Below, piece by piece: positions 16,747 through 24,672 of a DNA stretch of 54,949 nucleotides. The translations under genes were made by a program, and so were the position numbers. The number at the start of each line of letters is the position of its first letter. The stretch's first letter is position 1. The notes under the pieces are model-generated. The model was not told the DNA's origin, searched no databases, and saw only the letters and a program-made list of their open reading frames with translations. Source of the DNA: an uncultured Clostridia bacterium (GTDB lineage: Bacteria; Bacillota; Clostridia; TANB77; CAG-508); the NCBI GenBank assembly GCA_904378095.1, contig CAJFHE010000014.1, positions 1 to 54,949 of the forward strand. Reading direction: 5' to 3'.

Positions 16747-17403
16747 ATGCGAATACGATTTAAACCATGGGCTAGACCAGAATTAGAAGCTAGTAAGTTT
16801 TACATAGATAATCCAGAAGAATATAAAGGCAAATGGCTCACTCTTTTTAAAAACAAAAATCCAATACATTTGGAGCTAGGATGTGGAAAAGGAGGCTTCA
16901 TTTCTCAGCTGGCTGTATATAGTTCAGACATTAACTATATTGCAATAGATTTGGTAGATGCGATGCTAGGGTTAGCAAAAAGAAAGATAGAAGAAGAATA
17001 TAAATTTGCAAATAGAGAAATAGACAATATTTATATAACAAGATATGATATAGAAAGAATAAATAATATCTTTTCAGAAGAAGATGGAATAGAAAGAATT
17101 TATATTAATTTTTGCAATCCATGGCCACGTGGAAAGCATAGAAAGAAGAGACTTACCCATACAAGGCAACTTGAAAAATACAAAGAATTTTTGGCTAAAG
17201 ATGCTAAAATATTTTTTAAGACAGATGATGATGGACTGTTTAATGACAGCGTAAATTACTTTAAAGAGACGGGATTTACGATAGAAAAATTGACATATGA
17301 TTTGGAAAATGAAGTAGACTTTTGGGATAATATAGAGACTGAGCATGAGAAAATGTTTAAAGAGCAAGGAATAAAGATAAAAGCATTGATAGCAAGTATA
17401 TAA
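16747..17403 (+). CDS. trmB: tRNA (guanine-N7-)-methyltransferase TrmB (218 aa)
   Basis: It methylates G46 of tRNAs with S-adenosylmethionine. The SAM-binding motif is HLELGCGKGGFISQLA (about residues 39-54). YIAIDLVDAMLGLAKRKI follows, then the family hallmark INFCNPWPRGKHRKKRLTH (near 119-137) and FFKTDDDGLFNDS. The length is standard. The ATG follows AAGGAGGAAGAG at a somewhat long distance. mscS follows after 35 bases on the same strand, so the two form an operon that ends at the palindrome at 18526. Confidence 0.95.
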   Translation: MRIRFKPWARPELEASKFYIDNPEEYKGKWLTLFKNKNPIHLELGCGKGGFISQLAVYSSDINYIAIDLVDAMLGLAKRKIEEEYKFANREIDNIYITRYDIERINNIFSEEDGIERIYINFCNPWPRGKHRKKRLTHTRQLEKYKEFLAKDAKIFFKTDDDGLFNDSVNYFKETGFTIEKLTYDLENEVDFWDNIETEHEKMFKEQGIKIKALIASI

Positions 17404-17438
17404 GTTAAAATAGAATGCGGAAAGGATTGAGAATATTA

Positions 17439-18518
17439 ATGGAGCAAATAAATAATATTGTTAATTTTTTTAAAGGCATTACAGAGCAACAATTAATAGA
17501 TATCGGAATTGCGCTTGTTATTGTTGCTGTATTTGTCATATTAAGCCCAATAATTTCATATCTAATTATTAAGATGTTTAAGATTAGAGAAAAAGATAGA
17601 GAAAAAATAAAAAATAATCCTTTCTACAAACCTTTAAAAGCATTGTTTATTAGCATTGGCATATATATTGGTGTTTTGGTTATAAATCCACCAGCGCCAG
17701 CTTTAACAATATGCAAGCAAGTGCTTGATATAGCTATTATTTGTATAATAGCTAAAGGTCTTGTGAATTTTGTAGACCCTAAAAAGGGAATCGTAAAGAA
17801 ATTAAGAAATGACGATTTGCCTGATGGAAATAAAACAGTAGCTAATTTTACAAGTAAAATACTAAAATATGTTATATACATAGGTGCTGGACTTTTAATT
17901 TTAGCAGTTTTCGGAATAAATCCATCAAGCCTTATAGCTGGTCTTGGAATAGGAAGTGCTGTGGTAGCTTTAGCTGCACAGGACTTTGTGAAAAATCTAA
18001 TCTCAGGTTTTTCCATAATGTCAGATAAACCATTTTTAGTAGGTGATTGGATAGCAGTTGGATTAAATGAAGGAGAAGTAGTAGAAATTTCTTTTAGATG
18101 TACAAAAATCAAAACTTCTGACAATTCAATAGTTACAATTCAAAACTCTACATTCACAACCAATAATGTAATAAATTGGTCAAGAATGACGCAGAGAAGG
18201 TATGCACTGAATATAAAACTTCCACTAGAAACAAACTCGGATAAGATAGAGAAAATTGTAAATAGAATTAAATTTATTCTAGATAATAATAAAGATGTAG
18301 TAGAGGGAACGGCAGAAGTATTTTTCAACACAATAGAGCTAGATGGCGTAAATATTACTATTTATATGTACACAGAGATTATAGGATACAATGATTATTT
18401 GGCGTTTAGACAAAAGGTAAATGAAGACATAATGAAAATACTAGAAGCGGAAAAAGTAAGTATTGCATATCCAGGTCAGAACGTATATGTACATCAAGTA
18501 GAAGAAGAGAATAATTAA
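17439..18518 (+). CDS. mscS: small-conductance mechanosensitive channel, MscS family (359 aa)
   Basis: It opens under membrane tension to release solutes during osmotic downshock. Three membrane helices are visible: about residues 17-40, 72-95 and the glycine/alanine-rich pore helix LIAGLGIGSAVVALAAQDFV (near 162-183), preceded by KILKYVIYIGAGLLILAVFG. The beta domain follows (VGDWIAVGLNEGEVVEISFR, then ITIQNSTFTTNNVINWS-like loop), and the C-terminal alpha/beta domain ends in VYVHQVEEENN. The ATG at 17439 is preferred over 17415 because AAAGGATTG lies upstream of it. It is co-transcribed with trmB. Confidence 0.92.
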   Translation: MEQINNIVNFFKGITEQQLIDIGIALVIVAVFVILSPIISYLIIKMFKIREKDREKIKNNPFYKPLKALFISIGIYIGVLVINPPAPALTICKQVLDIAIICIIAKGLVNFVDPKKGIVKKLRNDDLPDGNKTVANFTSKILKYVIYIGAGLLILAVFGINPSSLIAGLGIGSAVVALAAQDFVKNLISGFSIMSDKPFLVGDWIAVGLNEGEVVEISFRCTKIKTSDNSIVTIQNSTFTTNNVINWSRMTQRRYALNIKLPLETNSDKIEKIVNRIKFILDNNKDVVEGTAEVFFNTIELDGVNITIYMYTEIIGYNDYLAFRQKVNEDIMKILEAEKVSIAYPGQNVYVHQVEEENN

Positions 18519-18525
18519 GTGGAAT

Positions 18526-18552
18526 ACAGGGACAGATTTAAATCTGTCTCTA
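18526..18552 (+). repeat. palindromic element, family R2, copy 1 (also a likely terminator)
   Basis: It carries the 18-bp core GACAGATTTAAATCTGTC with short arms (AGG/TCT). It lies just after the mscS stop and is followed by TACATTTT. Other copies are at 23181, 36386 and 44733. Confidence 0.8.
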
Positions 18553-18562
18553 CATTTTAAGG

Positions 18563-18599
18563 TGTGTGTCACACAAAGGACACAATAAGCGTGTATAAT
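18563..18599 (+). promoter_or_regulatory. promoter region of the two-component operon with a small inverted repeat
   Basis: TATAAT at 18594-18599 has no good -35 box. Instead TGTGTG-t-CACACA (18563-18575) lies where a -35 would be. A promoter with a poor -35 box and a palindrome over it fits an activated promoter, possibly autoregulated by the response regulator that follows (inference). Confidence 0.4.
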
Positions 18600-18640
18600 A
18601 TAAATGTTATAAGTAGAATTAGAAAGGATTGTGAATAAAA

Positions 18641-19318
18641 ATGGGAGACACGACAGTTCTTATAGTAGATGATGAATCAAGAATGAGAAAATTAATTAAA
18701 GACTTTTTGATGCAAAAAGGCTATAGCATATTGGAAGCAGCTGATGGGGAAGAGGCTTTAAATGTATTTGAAGAAAATCAAAATAAAATTAATTTGATTT
18801 TGTTAGATGTAATGATGCCAAAACTTGATGGATGGTCTGTGCTTAGACAAATACGTCAAACATCAAAAGTGCCAATTATAATGCTTACAGCAAGAGGAGA
18901 AGAGCAAGATGAACTATTTGGATTTGAGCTTGGTGTTGACGAATATATATCAAAGCCATTTAGTCCAAAAATTTTAGTAGCTAGAGTAGAAGCAATACTA
19001 AAAAGGACAAACCCTACAGGAAAAGAAATAAAAGATTATGGTGGAATTGTAATAGACCCAGAAGGAAGAACTGTGACAGTTGACGGAAAACAATTGGAAT
19101 TAAGTTTAAGAGAGTATGAATTACTAAAATATTTGGTAGACAATGCTAATATTGCGTTATCTAGGGATAAAATTCTTAATAATGTATGGAATTATGACTA
19201 TTATGGAGATTCAAGAACAATAGATAGCCATATTAAAAAAATTAGACATAAGTTAGGAAAAAAAGGAAAGTATATTGAGACGATTAGGGGCATTGGATAC
19301 AAGTTTGAGGTGAAATAA
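18641..19318 (+). CDS. OmpR-family response regulator (225 aa)
   Basis: A transcription factor activated by phosphorylation from the kinase two bases downstream. The receiver domain is residues 4-118, with the acidic pair in IVDDES, the phosphorylation site D56 in LILLDVMMPKLDG, T in MLTARGEE and K in YISKPF. The winged-helix domain (about 130-225) shows LELSLREYELLKYLVDNAN and SRTIDSHIKKIRHKLGKKG and ends in IRGIGYKFEV. The ATG follows AAAGGATTGTGAATAAA. Its genomic position suggests control of the sortase and adhesin genes downstream, which is inference from neighbourhood. Confidence 0.93.
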   Translation: MGDTTVLIVDDESRMRKLIKDFLMQKGYSILEAADGEEALNVFEENQNKINLILLDVMMPKLDGWSVLRQIRQTSKVPIIMLTARGEEQDELFGFELGVDEYISKPFSPKILVARVEAILKRTNPTGKEIKDYGGIVIDPEGRTVTVDGKQLELSLREYELLKYLVDNANIALSRDKILNNVWNYDYYGDSRTIDSHIKKIRHKLGKKGKYIETIRGIGYKFEVK

Positions 19319-19320
19319 AT

Positions 19321-20826
19321 ATGGCAAAAGTAAAAACTAATTTTAAGTCAGTAAGATTTAAGCTGTTTTTTACAATGTGTATTATCATTGCAGTTATTGT
19401 TTTATGCCTAATTGCAATTAACAATATTGTATTGGAATCTTTTTACTTATATTCTAAAACGCAAACTGTAAAAGAAGTTTATGATAAAATAAACAACTAT
19501 TACAACAGCAATAGTATAAGCAGTATAGAAGAAGAGTTAAAAAGAATTGCATTTAATAATAATTTTGATATTTTTATTGAAACAGATGAAAATATAATCA
19601 TATTTAGTACAGATAGAGATTTTATTTCTACAATAAATATGGTTAAAGATAATACATATTTTGAAAATAATAGAAATTTAATTTATTCAGATGATAAAAT
19701 AGAAATACGAAGAATAAATGATGCTGAAAATAACATAAGCTATATTTTGTTAGCAGGAATGCTTGATAATGGCTATAACTTATACATACGAATACCAGCA
19801 GTTCCAATAGAGCAAAGTGTGCAAATATCAAACCAAGCACTAATTTTAATCGGAATTATTATAGTAATAATGTCTGCATTTATAGCATCATATGTGTCTA
19901 AAAAGTTTACAGAGCCAATTGTGCAATTAAATGATATAACAAATAAAATGGCAAAATTCGATTTTAGTCAAAAATATAGAATTGTAGATACTGATGACGA
20001 AATAAATGAGCTTGGAAAAAATATTAATACTATGTCAGATAAGCTAGAAAGAACTATCAAACAACTAAGGGAGAATAATTCAGAGCTAGAAAAAGACATA
20101 GAGGAAAAATCAAAAATAGATGAAATGAGAAAGCAATTTATTTCTGACGTGTCGCATGAATTAAAAACTCCTATAGCGCTAATTCAAGGATATGCAGAAG
20201 GCTTGATAGAAAACGTAAATACAGATGACGAATCTAGAAAATTCTATGCAGAAGTAATACTGGACGAATCAAATAAAATGGATAAGCTTGTAAAACAATT
20301 ATTGGAACTAATGAAACTTGAATATGGCAAGAGAGAATTCAATAACGAAGAATTCAATATTGTTGAATTAATAAATGAAGTTATAAGAAAATGTAAAGTA
20401 ATGATAGAAGAAAAAAATATTGATATAAAATTTGAAACAAAAGGACAGGTTATGGTGTATGCAGACGAATTTTATATTGAGCAAGTAGTTACAAATTACT
20501 TTACAAATGCAATAAAACATGCAAAAGAAGTAGATGGAGTTAAACAAATAGAAATAAAAATAGAAAACAAGGAAGAGAATAAAAAGATTAGAGTTTCTAT
20601 ATTTAATACAGGTGATAATATTTCAGATGAGCATGTAGATAAGATTTGGGGAAGATTCTACAAAGAAGACTCTTCAAGAAGTAGAGAAGATGGTGGTACA
20701 GGAATAGGTTTGGCATTAGTTAAAGCAATAATGAATAATTACCAGAATGATTATGGAGTTATAAATAAAGAAAATGGTGTAGAATTTTTCTTTGAATTGG
20801 ATGAAGAGGCAAAACAAGAAAAGTGA
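19321..20826 (+). CDS. sensor histidine kinase (501 aa)
   Basis: The membrane sensor paired with the response regulator, starting two bases after it. Membrane helices at about residues 14-36 and 174-194 enclose an external sensor domain of about 140 residues (EELKRIAFNNNFDIFIETDE). A HAMP segment follows (FTEPIVQLNDITNKMAKFDF), then the H-box FISDVSHELKTPIALIQGYA with H279, the N-box TNYFTNAIKHAKE, and G-boxes GTGIGLALVKAIM. All catalytic residues are present. The signal is unknown. The operon ends at the hairpin at 20858. Confidence 0.93.
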   Translation: MAKVKTNFKSVRFKLFFTMCIIIAVIVLCLIAINNIVLESFYLYSKTQTVKEVYDKINNYYNSNSISSIEEELKRIAFNNNFDIFIETDENIIIFSTDRDFISTINMVKDNTYFENNRNLIYSDDKIEIRRINDAENNISYILLAGMLDNGYNLYIRIPAVPIEQSVQISNQALILIGIIIVIMSAFIASYVSKKFTEPIVQLNDITNKMAKFDFSQKYRIVDTDDEINELGKNINTMSDKLERTIKQLRENNSELEKDIEEKSKIDEMRKQFISDVSHELKTPIALIQGYAEGLIENVNTDDESRKFYAEVILDESNKMDKLVKQLLELMKLEYGKREFNNEEFNIVELINEVIRKCKVMIEEKNIDIKFETKGQVMVYADEFYIEQVVTNYFTNAIKHAKEVDGVKQIEIKIENKEENKKIRVSIFNTGDNISDEHVDKIWGRFYKEDSSRSREDGGTGIGLALVKAIMNNYQNDYGVINKENGVEFFFELDEEAKQEK

Positions 20827-20857
20827 TTTATGGAGATTAATAGAGATTGAATCTAGT

Positions 20858-20897
20858 AAAACACAGGTGGCAGAGTTAGAGCTGTCACCTGTGTTTT
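20858..20897 (+). terminator. intrinsic terminator of the two-component operon
   Basis: A 16-pair stem AAAACACAGGTGGCAG/CTGTCACCTGTGTTTT (20858-20873 with 20882-20897) with one G-T pair. Its CAGGTG-GCAG core resembles the R2 palindromes. Confidence 0.8.
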
Positions 20898-20931
20898 ATG
20901 TAAAATGTCGAAAAATGTCGATGAATTTTTC

Positions 20932-20960
20932 TTTACAAATTATGTGAAGTGTGCTATTAT
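20932..20960 (+). promoter_or_regulatory. sigma-A type promoter of the sortase-adhesin pair
   Basis: TTTACA (20932-20937) and TATTAT (20955-20960) are 17 bases apart, with a 157-base leader before the sortase start. The leader is A/T-rich without a stable hairpin that I can see. Confidence 0.6.
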
Positions 20961-21117
20961 ATTCTCATATTAAAAATTGCAATTTTTTATATTCTTGAAA
21001 TTTTATTTCAAACAAATCAAAATGTTTTAATCAACAAATTCAAAAAAATTTATTCTTAAAAAAATCAGAAAGCTAAAACAAAATATTGAGTATTATGCTG
21101 CCTGGAGGAGGTCATAT

Positions 21118-21837
21118 GTGCTAAATTATACAAAAAAGAATGCCAACATTATTACATTATGCATTACCATTATTGTGTGTATAATTTTATTTATAATGCT
21201 CGACATGTGCTTTTTAAAAGTGACAGAAGAAAAATTTTATTCTAACTATCAAGAATATAGTAGATTAAAAAGTGAAAATAGAAACAAAAATGCAATGGAT
21301 TTAAAAGATACATATTTGGAATTAATGCAAATTGCAGATATATATGATGAAAATACAAGAGTAGAAGAAATAGAAAATGAAGCAACAGCCGAAGAAAACG
21401 ATGGAGAATCAAATAACTCAAGCCAAAACGCAATAGAAACATTAAATAATATAAATTTTAAAGCAAAATGGAGAATAGAAATACCAAAGATAAATGTAAT
21501 AGCACCAATAAAATCTGGAACAACACAAGATGTTTTAGCTACAGCTGTTGGGCATTTTGAGCAAACGGACAAATGGAATGGAAATGTGGCTTTAGCAGGT
21601 CATAACAGAGGATATAATTGTAACTTTTTTCAAAATTTAAAGAAACTAGAAATAGGAGATAAAATTATTTATCATACAGAAAAAGGGAAAAGAGAATATA
21701 AAGTTGTTGTGAATAAAATTATAAAACAAACAGATTGGCGCTATATACAAGATACTGAAGATAACAGAATAACACTTATAACATGTGTTGAAAATATGTT
21801 TGAGTATAGGAGATGTATTCAAGCGGTCGAAATTTAA
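21118..21837 (+). CDS. sortase (239 aa), class B/D-like
   Basis: A membrane-bound transpeptidase that cleaves LPXTG-type signals and links proteins to the cell wall. An N-terminal membrane anchor (about residues 10-32) is followed by a polar, acidic linker and the catalytic beta barrel from residue 120: WRIEIPKINVIAPIKSGT, the catalytic histidine in LAGHNRGYNC (H162), the cysteine in ITLITCVENMFEYRRC (C223) and the following arginines. The start is the GTG at 21118, with GGAGGAGG 6 bases ahead; an overlapping ATG is in another frame and stops at once. Its likely substrate, the adhesin with LPRTG, follows after 16 bases. Confidence 0.88.
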   Translation: MLNYTKKNANIITLCITIIVCIILFIMLDMCFLKVTEEKFYSNYQEYSRLKSENRNKNAMDLKDTYLELMQIADIYDENTRVEEIENEATAEENDGESNNSSQNAIETLNNINFKAKWRIEIPKINVIAPIKSGTTQDVLATAVGHFEQTDKWNGNVALAGHNRGYNCNFFQNLKKLEIGDKIIYHTEKGKREYKVVVNKIIKQTDWRYIQDTEDNRITLITCVENMFEYRRCIQAVEI

Positions 21838-21853
21838 GAAAGAAGGATGATAA

Positions 21854-23131
21854 ATGATGAAAACTAAAAAAATAATTTCAGTAGCATTAGTTTTAATTAC
21901 AATGCTTACTACAATCTGCATGTTTCAAAATGAAGCAAACGCAGCTACTTACATAATAGAAGAAGCAAATTTATATTCTAAAGGCGAATTGGTATGCTTG
22001 AGATATCAAGGAAGTGTTATAGTAGGAGTTGAATTTGTTGTGTACAAAAAAGATGGAGTAGAATATCCTGCATACTGTTTAAATAGAAACTTACCTGGAG
22101 TAACAGAAGATAAAAGCTATACTGTTTCGGTAGATGGAGTGGTAGCTGACAATAAAATATGGAGAGCAGTAACAAATGGCTATCCATATAAAACTGCAAA
22201 AGAATTAGGATGTAATAGTGATATAGAAGCTTTTGCAGCAACTAAAATGGCTGTATATGATATGATGTATAATTATGACTGGGACGACTTTGAAGGATTA
22301 AATGAGCAAGGAAATAGAGTCTTAGCTGCAGCAATTAAAATATCTAATACTGCAAGAAGCTCAAATGCCACAAAACCAGTTTCAGTTGTAGAGGTTAAAA
22401 CAGATGCTACTAAATGGGAAATGGATAGTATAGAAAAAGATTACGCAAGCAAAACATTCTATGTAACAGCAAATGTAGATAGTACAAAATACAGCGTTAA
22501 GCTTAACAATGTAAAAATAGAAAATGTAAAAATAACAGATGAAAAAAATAATGAAAGAACAGAATTTAGAACAGGAGAAAAATTTAAAGTATTAATTCCT
22601 ATATCTGAATTGGATAAAGAAGGAAATTTCTCAATAGAAGTTACAGCAGACGCAAAAACTAAACCAATTCTATATGGAAAATCACCAAATAGCTCAATGC
22701 AAAGCTATGCACTAGCAGCAGGAGATTATGAATTTGAAAATAGTACAATGGTCGTGAACTATTTAAAAAATTCTACAATAATAGAAATCGTTAAAAGAGA
22801 TGCAGAAAATCAAGCAACATTACAAGGAGCAAAATTTAATATCTTAGATGAAAATAAAAATATAGTATATTCTGATATAGAAACAAATGAAGAAGGAGTG
22901 GCTACAGTAGAAAACATTAAACCAGGCAAATACTATATTCAAGAAGTTAAATCGCCAGATGGTTATACACTTTATGAGAACTTAATAAGTATAAATGTAG
23001 AATTAAACCAAAGATGCAGAATAAATGTAAGCGATTACAAAAAGCCACAAAATGAAGAAAAAGAAGTAGAAGATGAAGATATAGCAGTAACAGGTGAAAA
23101 AGAAGTATATCTTCCTAGAACAGGATTTTAA
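21854..23131 (+). CDS. surface adhesin with thioester-like and Cna-B domains, LPRTG at its last residues (425 aa)
   Basis: A signal peptide (MMKTKKIISVALVLITML, cut after NEANA near residue 31) is followed by a domain that resembles thioester (TQXA) adhesion domains: VEYPAYCLNRNLPGV holds the cysteine near residue 75. The glutamine position of the TQxA motif reads TKMA (EAFAATKMAVYD). Residues 310-405 form a Cna-B/SpaA-type domain, with the lysine in IEIVKRDAENQ and the glutamate in YYIQEVKSPDGY. The protein then ends VYLPRTGF and a TAA stop, without the hydrophobic helix and basic tail that sortase signals need. No membrane-helix coding is found in other frames downstream. Confidence 0.85.
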   Translation: MMKTKKIISVALVLITMLTTICMFQNEANAATYIIEEANLYSKGELVCLRYQGSVIVGVEFVVYKKDGVEYPAYCLNRNLPGVTEDKSYTVSVDGVVADNKIWRAVTNGYPYKTAKELGCNSDIEAFAATKMAVYDMMYNYDWDDFEGLNEQGNRVLAAAIKISNTARSSNATKPVSVVEVKTDATKWEMDSIEKDYASKTFYVTANVDSTKYSVKLNNVKIENVKITDEKNNERTEFRTGEKFKVLIPISELDKEGNFSIEVTADAKTKPILYGKSPNSSMQSYALAAGDYEFENSTMVVNYLKNSTIIEIVKRDAENQATLQGAKFNILDENKNIVYSDIETNEEGVATVENIKPGKYYIQEVKSPDGYTLYENLISINVELNQRCRINVSDYKKPQNEEKEVEDEDIAVTGEKEVYLPRTGF

Positions 23132-23180
23132 AACGATATTTCTCGTATGATGTACGGAAGAAGAAATTATTTAAATTAAC

Positions 23181-23220
23181 AGAAACGAGGTGACAGATTT
23201 AAATCTGTCACCTCGTTTCT
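23181..23220 (+). repeat. palindromic element, family R2, copy 2 (also terminator)
   Basis: A perfect 40-bp palindrome: arm AGAAACGAGGTGACAGATTT (23181-23200) and its exact complement (23201-23220), followed by a T run at 23224. It acts as the terminator of the adhesin gene. The central 18 bases are shared with the copies at 18526, 36386 and 44733, while the outer arms differ. Confidence 0.9.
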
Positions 23221-23241
23221 GTGCTTTTTTTGTGGAAATTC

Positions 23242-23270
23242 TTGACATCAAACCTCAAATAAATTATCAT
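23242..23270 (+). promoter_or_regulatory. sigma-A type promoter
   Basis: TTGACA (23242-23247) and TATCAT (23265-23270) are 17 bases apart, upstream of the CNNM-family gene at 23331. Confidence 0.65.
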
Positions 23271-23330
23271 TATAAATGTGATAAAATAGAACATAATATA
23301 ATTAATTCTTAAAAAGAGAGGAAAATTTTA

Positions 23331-24653
23331 ATGTTAATTCAAATTTTAGTTTTAGTAATCTTAATTTTACTAAATGCATATTTTGCAGCTACAGAAATAG
23401 CCTTTATATCTTTAAATGATTCAAAAGTAGAAAGAGATGCAAAAGACGGAAATAAAAAAGCAAAGCAAATATTAAAAATGCTAAAATCACCTAGTAAATT
23501 TTTGGCAACAATTCAAATAGGCATTACACTTGCTGGCTTTTTATCAAGTGCTTTTGCATCAGATGCATTTGCGGATAAATTAGCGCCAATACTAAATTCA
23601 TGGATGCCTTTTATAAGTTTAGACGTTTGGAGAGCAATTTCAATAGTTATCATTACCATAATTCTTTCTTTCTTTACACTCGTATTTGGTGAATTAGTGC
23701 CAAAAAGACTAGCTATGAAGTACTATGAAAAAATATCATATGCGACAATTGGAGTGATTAGAGGAATATCGGTAATAACTGCACCTTTTGTAAAATTTCT
23801 TACAGTTTCTACAAATATGGTTTCAAAAATTTTTGGAGTGGGAGAAGCGGAAGAAGAAGTTGTTACTGAAGAAGAAATAAAAATGATGATTGACGAAGGA
23901 GAAGAAAAAGGAACTATAGAAAGAGGAGAAAAGATGTTATTAAATAATGTTTTTGAATTTAATGACATTATAGTTTCTGAAATAATGACTCCAAGAACAG
24001 AAATGTTTGCAATAGATATAAATGACAATTTAGAGGAATTGTTAGATAAGATAGATGAATTTAAATATAGTAGAATCCCGGTATATGATGAGGATATAGA
24101 TGATATCAAAGGAATATTATTTGTAAAAGACATTTTAAAACCTTTAAAAGAGCACAAGAAAATAAATATTAAAGCAATAATGAGAGAGCCATATTTTATT
24201 CCAGAGTCCAAAGATATCGACGAATTATTTAAAGAGATGCAACAAAATAAAGTTCAAATGGCAATAGCTATAGACGAATATGGAGGAACAGCAGGTTTAA
24301 TCACAATGGAAGATATAATAGAAGAGCTAGTTGGAAATATATTTGATGAGTATGACGAGGAAGAAATTGATGCAAAGAAAATAGATGATAATACGTATAT
24401 TTTAAGTGGCACAACTACATCATATGAATTAAAGAAAATTTTTAATGTGGAAATACCAGAAGGTGATTACGAAACTTTATCAGGATATTTAATAGATAAA
24501 TTAGGAAGAATACCAGATGATGACGAACACCCTGTGATAGAAGATGAGAAACTAACATATAAGGTAGAAGAGATTGAAGATAAAAGAATTAAATATATTA
24601 AAGTATGTAGAAATATGAATGAAGAAACAGAAGAAAAAGAAGAAGAAAAATAA
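23331..24653 (+). CDS. CNNM/HlyC-CorC family transporter-like protein (440 aa)
   Basis: A membrane protein of the group linked to magnesium or cobalt efflux, older name hemolysin C. The N-terminal CNNM domain has about four hydrophobic helices (residues 1-185: NAYFAATEIAFISLNDSKVE, IQIGITLAGFLSSAFA, FTLVFGELVPKRLAMKYYEK). A pair of CBS domains follows (VSEIMTPRTEMFAIDINDN ... FKYSRIPVYDEDIDDIKGIL ... IDEYGGTAGLITMEDIIEEL). The C-terminal CorC_HlyC domain begins DDNTYILSGTTTSYELKK. The length is typical. The ATG follows GAGAGGAAAATTTT. The WG-repeat gene starts 19 bases after its stop, so the two form an operon. Confidence 0.9.
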   Translation: MLIQILVLVILILLNAYFAATEIAFISLNDSKVERDAKDGNKKAKQILKMLKSPSKFLATIQIGITLAGFLSSAFASDAFADKLAPILNSWMPFISLDVWRAISIVIITIILSFFTLVFGELVPKRLAMKYYEKISYATIGVIRGISVITAPFVKFLTVSTNMVSKIFGVGEAEEEVVTEEEIKMMIDEGEEKGTIERGEKMLLNNVFEFNDIIVSEIMTPRTEMFAIDINDNLEELLDKIDEFKYSRIPVYDEDIDDIKGILFVKDILKPLKEHKKINIKAIMREPYFIPESKDIDELFKEMQQNKVQMAIAIDEYGGTAGLITMEDIIEELVGNIFDEYDEEEIDAKKIDDNTYILSGTTTSYELKKIFNVEIPEGDYETLSGYLIDKLGRIPDDDEHPVIEDEKLTYKVEEIEDKRIKYIKVCRNMNEETEEKEEEK

Positions 24654-24672
24654 TTCAAAGGAGAGAAGCAAA

